Part shown: positions 6,875-11,963 of the stretch, piece by piece
Layout: each line of letters begins with the position of its first letter
Position numbering within the stretch: position 1 is the stretch's first letter
DNA from: Gammaproteobacteria bacterium
GTDB taxonomy: Bacteria; Pseudomonadota; Gammaproteobacteria; DAOWEP01
Assembly (NCBI GenBank): GCA_030638455.1
Contig: DAOWEP010000066.1
Span: forward strand, 1 to 11,963
Length of the DNA: 11,963 nucleotides
Reading direction: 5' to 3'
The notes under the pieces: model-generated
Told to the model about the DNA's origin: nothing
Database searches by the model: none
What the model saw: the letters and a program-made list of their open reading frames with translations, nothing else
Position numbers and translations under genes: made by a program

Positions 6875-8202
6875 GGTCTCAGCCGATAGTACAGTTTAGT
6901 TTGCCGCTGCTGCACGCTTTGCCCCAGAGACCTTTCTTCCTGTAACAATTGCTCCTGCAGCTTTTGTTCCTGTAGATCCTGCTCCTGTAGTCTTTGCTGT
7001 GGTGTTTCTTGTTCCGGCAAGGTCTCCAGATTCGCGGCAAGATTTGGAGCCAATACATTTTTTAACGCAAATGCCTGGGTAAGATCCGAGGTCTCTCCTT
7101 CTAGCTCCAGGCTGAACTGCAACTGGTCATCTTCCAGCCTAACAAGCCGCTTTTCTGATATAACCGAGATCGTATTCAGGTATTGTTGCACACGCGCATA
7201 GGCCTGTAGGGAGTTGACTCCGGAAACGTTGAGTAATACTTGTGTATGTAGCTGCTCTCCTTCATACACAGAATACAACTCACCGAGTCTGTCAGCTAAC
7301 CTGTCAACTCCTTCACCCAATAATTCTGGTATCTGTTCACTGGCATACTGCCACTGTAATTCTCCCTGGGTATCATATAAATTCCAGCGTGCACTCCATG
7401 CTCCATTTCGATCCTGCAATATTCTTACCACTAGCATGGCTTCTGTGGCATACCGCTCAGAGGCATCATGAATAGCGCCCGAAAAACCACCCCAAATATC
7501 GGTAAAACTGATTTTCTGCTGATCTTCCAGGTCCATCAATGGGAACAGTAATGGAACCCCGCGTCTTTCAGCATGCTGGCTCAATTGTTCACGTATTTGA
7601 TTTTCATCATCATTACCCAATAAATAGCGCTGGCCATCATAATCCATAGCCAGCCAGACCAGCGTGGCCGGTCGGATATCCTGCCAAACAGGTAATTCAC
7701 TTTGCTGTAACAGGTTAATTACGGCCTTTCTATCGACCCTTATCCAGAGTATGGTTATTGGGTCTGGTTTTAAATCTGGTACTTGCTCCGCTATTTGTTC
7801 CTCTGTTTGTCCCGCAATTAGCTCTCGAACGGGCTCTTTTTCTACCGTTTTCTGAAAATATCGGTACTGCTGAACAAATTGATCGGGCCTTTTCAGGGCC
7901 TTTATTATCCTGGGAAACAATACCGCATCCCTTGAGCCAGATATTCGTACAACCATCTCCCCCAACATATCCCGAAATGCACGACGACGCTCACTCTTTC
8001 CCTGCCCTTCAACTACTGTCTCAGCCTCATATAGATGACTCATCTGGATGACCGCCCCTGCACCGGGCATATATATAAGGTATATCGACAGTACTGCCAT
8101 CACAAACCAGCCCGATTTTTTAGCTAGTCCACAAACAAAAGCACCACAATGTTCAACAGAATAACCCGACGGCTTAGGGATGAGATATTGATTAAAAATC
8201 AT
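6871..8202 (-). CDS. DUF2066 domain-containing exported protein
   Basis: This 443-residue protein is recognised as DUF2066 mainly by its place (divergent from purM, upstream of perM and hda) and by its pattern. After a hydrophobic export segment comes a conserved start, LYEAETVVEGQGKSERRRAF, then MLGEMVVRISGSRDAVLFP and QQYRYF. Function is unknown, and a periplasmic or membrane-anchored site is likely. The N-terminus is uncertain. From the ATG at 8202 the hydrophobic run GWFVMAVLSIYLIYMPGAGA begins near residue 31. An internal ATG at 8100 (M35), or the GTG just before it, would give a shorter signal sequence. Neither has a clear Shine-Dalgarno. The C-terminus holds four QxLQE repeats and then a Gln-rich end (SVQQRQTKLYYRLRP). 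It is the first gene of the minus-strand operon. Confidence 0.8.
   Translation of the reverse strand: MIFNQYLIPKPSGYSVEHCGAFVCGLAKKSGWFVMAVLSIYLIYMPGAGAVIQMSHLYEAETVVEGQGKSERRRAFRDMLGEMVVRISGSRDAVLFPRIIKALKRPDQFVQQYRYFQKTVEKEPVRELIAGQTEEQIAEQVPDLKPDPITILWIRVDRKAVINLLQQSELPVWQDIRPATLVWLAMDYDGQRYLLGNDDENQIREQLSQHAERRGVPLLFPLMDLEDQQKISFTDIWGGFSGAIHDASERYATEAMLVVRILQDRNGAWSARWNLYDTQGELQWQYASEQIPELLGEGVDRLADRLGELYSVYEGEQLHTQVLLNVSGVNSLQAYARVQQYLNTISVISEKRLVRLEDDQLQFSLELEGETSDLTQAFALKNVLAPNLAANLETLPEQETPQQRLQEQDLQEQKLQEQLLQEERSLGQSVQQRQTKLYYRLRP
6937..6996 (-). repeat. Four 15-bp tandem units coding (Q-x-L-Q-E)4
   Basis: On the plus strand the units are TTCCTGTAACAATTG, CTCCTGCAGCTTTTG, TTCCTGTAGATCCTG and CTCCTGTAGTCTTTG. 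In the minus-strand gene they encode QRLQE, QDLQE, QKLQE and QLLQE near the C-terminus of the DUF2066 protein. The pentapeptide rhythm with regular Leu and Glu suggests a short helical, perhaps coiled, extension. Confidence 0.85.
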
Positions 8203-8272
8203 ACGGATTGTTATTTTTTCTGATCACTCTATGGCGAATATAAGCGCCTGACTAATGACTATTTGATTTCAT

Positions 8273-8303
8273 TTGCCCGCACAGGCTCAAGACAGTGTAA
8301 AAT
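8273..8303 (+). promoter_or_regulatory. Possible purM promoter in the divergent region
   Basis: In the 177-bp divergent gap (8203-8379), TTGCCC (8273-8278) and TAAAAT (8298-8303) are 19 nt apart and oriented toward purM. This is a weak match with a long spacer. An imperfect inverted repeat, CCCG..ACAG-acac-CTGT..CGGG (8313-8337), lies downstream in the possible leader. No convincing PurR box (ACGCAAACGTTTGC type) is seen. For the leftward operon the only candidate is a TATATT-like -10 near 8240 without a good -35. Confidence 0.22.
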
Positions 8304-8379
8304 AGCATAACGCCCGGACACAGACACCTGTTTCGGGTATTGTTTTTGCATTAAATTATACGAAGAACAGGAGCGCTCA

Positions 8380-9489
8380 GTGAGCCAGAATTCAGATCCC
8401 GGTAACACCCCTCAAGCAGTTTCATCATCTGGACAGTCATTGAACTACCGGGATGCAGGGGTGGACATAGATGCCGGCAACCGTCTGGTAGACAAAATCA
8501 AGCCCATCGCCAAACGTACCTTGCGCCCGGAGGTAATGGGTGGACTTGGAGGCTTTGGCGCGCTGTTTGAATTGCCAGTTGACCGGTATAAACAACCTGT
8601 TCTGGTCTCGGGCACAGACGGTGTGGGCACAAAACTCAAACTGGCCATGATGATGAACAAACACGACACCATTGGTATAGATCTGGTTGCCATGTGTGTA
8701 AATGACCTGATTGTACAAGGTGCAGAACCGTTATTTTTTCTCGATTACTATGCAACAGGAAAGCTCAATATAGATGAGGCAGCTGATGTCGTTGCCGGTA
8801 TTGGCAAGGGTTGCGAAATGGCGGGCGCTGCACTGACGGGTGGCGAAACCGCAGAAATGCCAGGCATGTATGCAGCCGGTGATTATGATCTGGCAGGATT
8901 TTGTGTAGGGGTAGTTGAAAAAAGCGAGATCATCGACGGCAGCATGGTGGGGAGCGGAAACACGCTCATCGGTATTGCTTCGTCCGGCCCTCATTCCAAC
9001 GGTTATTCATTGATTCGAAAGATTATCGAGGTAACCAACGCTGATCTTGCGGAGGATTTCCATGGCCGCACACTGGGAGAAACATTGCTAGAGCCTACCC
9101 GCATTTATGTAAAATCACTACTCCATCTACTGAAACAGGTACCTGTTCATGCAATGGCCCATATTACAGGGGGAGGTTTAACAGAAAACCTGCCCAGGGT
9201 TATGCCCGCAAAAACAAGGGCCGTAATAAATGCAGATGCATGGCAACGTCCGGCCATATTCGACTGGTTGCAGGAAAAGGGAAATATCAGAGATGAAGAT
9301 ATGTACCTGACCTTTAACTGCGGTATTGGCATGGTGATTTGCGTCAACAGCATGGATGCCGAGCAAGCTGTAACCGTACTGGAAGAACAGGGTGAGCAGG
9401 CATGGATTATCGGAACCATTGAAACCGCAAAGGACTCTTGTGAAAGAAAAGGAGAGCAGGTAGTTATCCGAAAATCCGGGCGCGCCTGA
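8380..9489 (+). CDS. purM: Phosphoribosylformylglycinamidine cyclo-ligase (AIR synthase)
   Basis: PurM converts formylglycinamidine ribotide plus ATP to aminoimidazole ribotide, the fifth step of purine synthesis. The 369-residue protein has LNYRDAGVDIDAGNRLVD (21-38), GTDGVGTKLK (78-87), GGETAEMPGMY (154-164), ASSGPHSNGYSL and HITGGGLTENLPR, all family landmarks of the two-domain PurM fold. The start is GTG at 8380 with a good ribosome site, GGAG at 8370-8373. The N-terminus is roughly 15 residues longer and polar compared with E. coli PurM (345 residues in all). It is followed 7 nt later by purN, so the two are an operon. It runs divergently from the DUF2066 gene. Confidence 0.98.
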   Translation: MSQNSDPGNTPQAVSSSGQSLNYRDAGVDIDAGNRLVDKIKPIAKRTLRPEVMGGLGGFGALFELPVDRYKQPVLVSGTDGVGTKLKLAMMMNKHDTIGIDLVAMCVNDLIVQGAEPLFFLDYYATGKLNIDEAADVVAGIGKGCEMAGAALTGGETAEMPGMYAAGDYDLAGFCVGVVEKSEIIDGSMVGSGNTLIGIASSGPHSNGYSLIRKIIEVTNADLAEDFHGRTLGETLLEPTRIYVKSLLHLLKQVPVHAMAHITGGGLTENLPRVMPAKTRAVINADAWQRPAIFDWLQEKGNIRDEDMYLTFNCGIGMVICVNSMDAEQAVTVLEEQGEQAWIIGTIETAKDSCERKGEQVVIRKSGRA

Positions 9490-9496
9490 CAGGGTC

Positions 9497-10216
9497 ATGA
9501 ACCAAACTCCTGGCCCCAACACAGGCACCAATCTGAGCTACAGCAAACAACCCCCATTACCCATAGTCGTCCTGATCTCAGGTAACGGCAGCAACCTGCA
9601 AGCCATCATCGATGCCGTAGACAGTAAGAACCTGTCAGTAGACATCCGCGCAGTCATCAGTAATAAAAAAGATGCCTATGGACTGGAGCGTGCTAAGAAG
9701 GCAGGCATCCCCGCCGAGACCATCCCACATGCTGATTTCGATAACCGTGAAGCCTTTGACAAGGCACTAATAAAAAAGATTGATCAATACCAACCCGGCC
9801 TCGTGGTGCTCGCGGGTTTTATGCGCATACTGACCGAAGATTTCGTCAATCATTACCAGGGCCGGATGATGAATATTCACCCTTCACTGCTGCCAAAGTT
9901 CCAGGGGCTGAATACGCATGCACGCGCACTGGAAGAAAATGAGAAGGTACACGGAGCCAGCGTACATTTTGTAACGAATGACCTGGATAGTGGACCACTC
10001 ATTATCCAGGCGCAGGTACCTGTACATGCAGATGACGATGAAAAGTCACTGGCTACACGTGTGCACGAGCAGGAGCATAAAATATATCCGCTTGCAATCC
10101 AATGGTTTGCAGAAGAACGTTTGAGCATGAAGGAACAAAATGCAATGCTGGATGGTCACAAATTACAGGAACCATACATACTACAAGACAACAAAAAATC
10201 CCGGACATGCAATTAG
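9497..10216 (+). CDS. purN: Phosphoribosylglycinamide formyltransferase (GAR transformylase)
   Basis: PurN transfers a formyl group from 10-formyl-tetrahydrofolate to GAR, the third purine step. After a polar extension of about 21 residues, the fold begins PIVVLISGNGSNLQAIIDA (22-40). The catalytic residues are all present with a constant +20 offset from E. coli: N126 and H128 in MMNIHPSLLPKFQG, and D164 in NDLDSGPLI. At 239 residues it is longer than E. coli PurN (212), owing to the N-terminal extension and a slightly longer tail. No later in-frame start precedes the fold, so ATG 9497 stands. Its ribosome site is weak (CAGGG) and coupling to purM is likely. The last codons overlap the next gene by 10 nt. 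Confidence 0.97.
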   Translation: MNQTPGPNTGTNLSYSKQPPLPIVVLISGNGSNLQAIIDAVDSKNLSVDIRAVISNKKDAYGLERAKKAGIPAETIPHADFDNREAFDKALIKKIDQYQPGLVVLAGFMRILTEDFVNHYQGRMMNIHPSLLPKFQGLNTHARALEENEKVHGASVHFVTNDLDSGPLIIQAQVPVHADDDEKSLATRVHEQEHKIYPLAIQWFAEERLSMKEQNAMLDGHKLQEPYILQDNKKSRTCN

Positions 10217-10977
10217 CGCTTAAGTCATTTCTATTTTTTATTCTAGCTGCCAACAGCTATAGTCTTTACGCAAGTCCTGAAAATACCCAAACACAAAACA
10301 TTCTTCCTGATTATAAGGCCTATTATGCACTGAAAAAGGCAGGCATTACGATTGCCAGGACCGTTGTTGAATTCAGTCATGACGACAAGACCTTTACCTA
10401 CTCAAGCCACTCAAAAACCGTAGGCCTTGTTGCCATTTTCCGTGATGACCAGATCATGGAAAAAACCACCGGCCAATGGATCAATGGGCAGATTCGCCCG
10501 GACACATACCGCTATCAACGTACAGGAAAAAAGAAAAAGACTAAAAACATCGATTTCAACTGGACAACAAACAAGGCGATGTACGAAGAAAACAATAACA
10601 AGACCGCCATTGATATTCGCAAGCATACGGTTGATGAATTCTCTAACCAGTTAGCCATAACACTGGATCTGATGAAAAACCCACAGATAGAAGGCACAAA
10701 GCTTTCTTTCCCGGTAGTCGATGACGCAATCCTGAAACAACGGGCTTTTATCGTTGAGGGAAAAGAAAAAATAAAGGTAAAGGCAGGCGATTTTGAAACG
10801 ATCAGGATAAAACGACTGCGCTATAAAGGAATGAATCGTATTACCTATTTCTGGTTTGCCCCAACCCTCCATCTATTACCAGTTAAAATTGAACATATCG
10901 AAAGTGATGGAGGAAAAATATCACTAGAACTGATAAAGGTTGAAACAGGAACTGTCAAAGCCCCGACAAACGAGTGA
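10207..10977 (+). CDS. DUF3108-type exported protein
   Basis: This 256-residue protein opens MQLALKSFLFFILAANSYSL, a clear signal peptide with likely cleavage after LYA or LYAS (about residue 22-23), so the mature protein is periplasmic. I chose ATG 10207 because the signal peptide starts there. The open frame extends upstream to 10102, but only inside purN in another frame. The body (YKAYYALKKAGITIARTVVE, GQIRPDTYRYQRTGKKKK, FETIRIKR, TYFWFAPTLHLLPVKIEH) matches the DUF3108 pattern, a beta-rich domain of unknown role often placed right after purN in gammaproteobacteria. It overlaps the purN end by 10 nt, suggesting translational coupling. There is no enzyme motif. It converges with dcd at its 3' end. 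Confidence 0.82.
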   Translation: MQLALKSFLFFILAANSYSLYASPENTQTQNILPDYKAYYALKKAGITIARTVVEFSHDDKTFTYSSHSKTVGLVAIFRDDQIMEKTTGQWINGQIRPDTYRYQRTGKKKKTKNIDFNWTTNKAMYEENNNKTAIDIRKHTVDEFSNQLAITLDLMKNPQIEGTKLSFPVVDDAILKQRAFIVEGKEKIKVKAGDFETIRIKRLRYKGMNRITYFWFAPTLHLLPVKIEHIESDGGKISLELIKVETGTVKAPTNE

Positions 10978-11002
10978 CAACTAGTAGTATAAGCAGTCAC
11001 TC
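10972..11002. terminator. Hairpin across the two convergent stop codons
   Basis: GAGTGAC (10972-10978) and GTCACTC (10996-11002) form a perfect 7-bp inverted repeat with a 17-nt loop. The left arm contains the TGA of the DUF3108 gene, and the right arm overlaps the first bases of the dcd stop. There is no T-run on either side. It could be a weak bidirectional stop or a 3'-end stabiliser for both transcripts rather than a standard intrinsic terminator. Confidence 0.35.
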
Positions 11003-11567
11003 AGGCCTTTGGCAGGGTCACTCCCTTCTGCCCCTGATATTTCCCGGCACGATCTGCGTAAGAGGTTTCACAAACTTCATCGGACTCAAAGAACAATACC
11101 TGGGCCACACCTTCATTCGCGTAGATCTTGGCCGGCAATGGCGTGGTATTGGAAAACTCCAGGGTTACGTGCCCTTCCCATTCCGGTTCAAATGGTGTGA
11201 CATTTACAATGATGCCGCAGCGTGCATAGGTTGACTTACCCAGGCATATCGTCAAGACATTGCGGGGGATTCGAAAATATTCAATGGTACGTGCCAGCGC
11301 AAATGAATTGGGCGGGATAATACAGACATCGGATTGAACATCTACAAAACTGTTCTCATCAAAGTTCTTTGGGTCAACAATCGCAGAATTGATATTGGTA
11401 AATATCTTGAACTCATCCGAACACCGGATGTCATAGCCATAACTGGAGGTTCCATAGGAAACAATACGCCCGTTTTCATTCTCCCTGACCTGGCCCGGTT
11501 CGAATGGTTCGATCATGCCATGCTCGGCGGCCATGCGCCTGATCCATTTGTCTGCTTTAATAGTCAT
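11001..11567 (-). CDS. dcd: dCTP deaminase
   Basis: Dcd deaminates dCTP to dUTP, the first step toward dUMP and thymidylate in gammaproteobacteria. The 188-residue protein has the expected nucleotide-site residues in LGKSTYARCG (S112, R116) and the general-base glutamate E137 in HVTLEFSN, with the C-terminal KIYANEGVAQVLFFES segment. QGQKGVTLPKA at the end is typical of the shorter form found in pseudomonads and relatives (E. coli Dcd is 193). The ATG at 11567 has an AGGG upstream. It lies next to apbC/mrp on the same strand, a common pair, but a terminator separates the two, so it probably has its own promoter or depends on read-through. I could not find a good promoter. Confidence 0.96.
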   Translation of the reverse strand: MTIKADKWIRRMAAEHGMIEPFEPGQVRENENGRIVSYGTSSYGYDIRCSDEFKIFTNINSAIVDPKNFDENSFVDVQSDVCIIPPNSFALARTIEYFRIPRNVLTICLGKSTYARCGIIVNVTPFEPEWEGHVTLEFSNTTPLPAKIYANEGVAQVLFFESDEVCETSYADRAGKYQGQKGVTLPKA

Positions 11568-11598
11568 TTATCTACCCTTGTTTTTATATGATCTCAAT

Positions 11599-11657
11599 AA
11601 AAAAAGCCGGTTATCCGCAAACAATCCTAATCGCTGGATGATCTGCTGACAACCGGC
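11599..11657 (-). terminator. Intrinsic terminator with a long structured loop, after apbC
   Basis: On the minus strand GCCGGTTGTC and GATAACCGGC pair as a 10-bp stem with one G-U pair (11648-11657 with 11606-11615), followed at once by seven T (11599-11605). The 32-nt loop holds a second helix, GCA..ATCC and GGAT..TGC, separated by small internal loops. It sits 20 nt beyond the apbC stop and about 30 nt before dcd. Stem plus T-run fits a factor-independent terminator. Confidence 0.78.
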
Positions 11658-11677
11658 CTACACCGATTCCTTTGCAA

Positions 11678-11963
11678 TTAATTGTTCTGAATTACAATCT
11701 GTGGGAACTTGGCACTGTAGTTCTTGCTCTGCAAAGACAGCTTCGCTGCGGTTCGTCGTGCAATTTCACGATAGATCTGTGCGATTCTGCCGTCCGGGTC
11801 GGCCACTACGGTGGGCTTACCATTATCCGTATCTTCGCGAATCCGGATATCCAGTGGTAAGGAGCCAAGGAACGGCACGTCGAATTCATCCGACATCTTC
11901 TCACCGCCACCTTCACCGAAGATATGCTCTTCATGGTTGCATTCGCTGCAAATATGGATACTC
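11678..11963 (-). CDS. apbC: Mrp/ApbC-family Fe-S carrier ATPase (C-terminal part, cut by window edge)
   Basis: This is the C-terminal 94 or so residues of a Mrp/NBP35-type P-loop protein that binds and delivers Fe-S clusters. Reading in from the right edge it shows SIHICSECNHEEHIFGEGGG. The CSEC pair is the CxxC motif whose cysteines hold the bridging cluster in the family dimer. The stretch VPFLGSLPLDIRIRED and the PTVVADPDGRIAQIYREIA tail are standard. An internal ATG at 11896 could look like a start, but the open frame and family motif run past it to the window end. The Walker A region lies outside. It is transcribed toward dcd and ends before a terminator. Confidence 0.95.
   Translation of the reverse strand, partial: SIHICSECNHEEHIFGEGGGEKMSDEFDVPFLGSLPLDIRIREDTDNGKPTVVADPDGRIAQIYREIARRTAAKLSLQSKNYSAKFPQIVIQNN

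Noticed and set aside
8203..8379. Possible purine riboswitch or PurR operator before purM
   Set aside because: The gap shows no purine-riboswitch core and no convincing PurR palindrome, only an imperfect short hairpin.
8437..8994. Minus-strand open frames opposite purM
   Set aside because: They are antisense shadows of a well-conserved gene, with no family motif or ribosome site.
10102..10206. Longer upstream start for the DUF3108 gene
   Set aside because: The added residues are out-of-frame purN sequence, and the signal peptide begins cleanly at 10207.
11611..11619. DnaA-box-like TTATCCGCA
   Set aside because: It has one mismatch to TTATCCACA, stands alone, and is explained by the terminator stem it sits in.
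11678..11896. Separate small gene starting at the ATG at 11896
   Set aside because: The frame is open to the window edge and carries the Mrp/ApbC CxxC motif upstream of that ATG, so this is the tail of a larger gene.

Overview
This window reads as a housekeeping region of a gammaproteobacterial chromosome. The evidence is gene order as much as gene content. yebC-ruvC-ruvA-ruvB is followed by ybgC, the usual first gene of the tol-pal cluster. hda sits at the end of an operon running away from divergent purM-purN, and dcd lies next to apbC/mrp. Base composition is moderate and looks even across the genes. I see no rRNA, tRNA, CRISPR array, insertion-sequence transposase or phage gene. The order or genus cannot be fixed from this window.

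Layout, all minus strand up to 8202. 1-219 is the start of ybgC, cut by the window edge. 220-456 is a gap carrying a 123-bp palindromic, MITE-like element. 457-2670 holds ruvB, ruvA and ruvC as an overlapping Holliday-junction operon. 2671-2820 is a gap with short repeats and a possible ruvC promoter. 2821-3564 is yebC. 3756-4442 is an alpha/beta hydrolase. 4482-8202 is a tightly packed set read in the order DUF2066 protein, CDP-alcohol phosphatidyltransferase, PerM/AI-2E-type membrane protein and hda, with two 4-nt stop/start overlaps. 8203-8379 is a divergent promoter region. On the plus strand, 8380-10977 holds purM, purN and a secreted DUF3108-type protein. On the minus strand again, 11001-11567 is dcd, 11599-11657 is a structured terminator, and 11678 to the window edge is the C-terminal end of apbC/mrp.

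Functionally, ruvABC migrates and cuts Holliday junctions. Hda switches off DnaA after initiation. PurM and PurN work in purine synthesis, and Dcd starts the route from dCTP to dUMP. ApbC/Mrp carries Fe-S clusters, and YbgC and the Tol system belong to the envelope.

No new multi-gene system is evident. The points worth a second look are local: an Hda whose Walker A loop appears two residues short; two neighbouring genes in one operon that each end in four copies of a 15-bp/5-residue tandem repeat; the nested palindromic element with terminal inverted repeats between ruvB and ybgC; and small-repeat and palindrome clusters in the yebC-ruvC gap.
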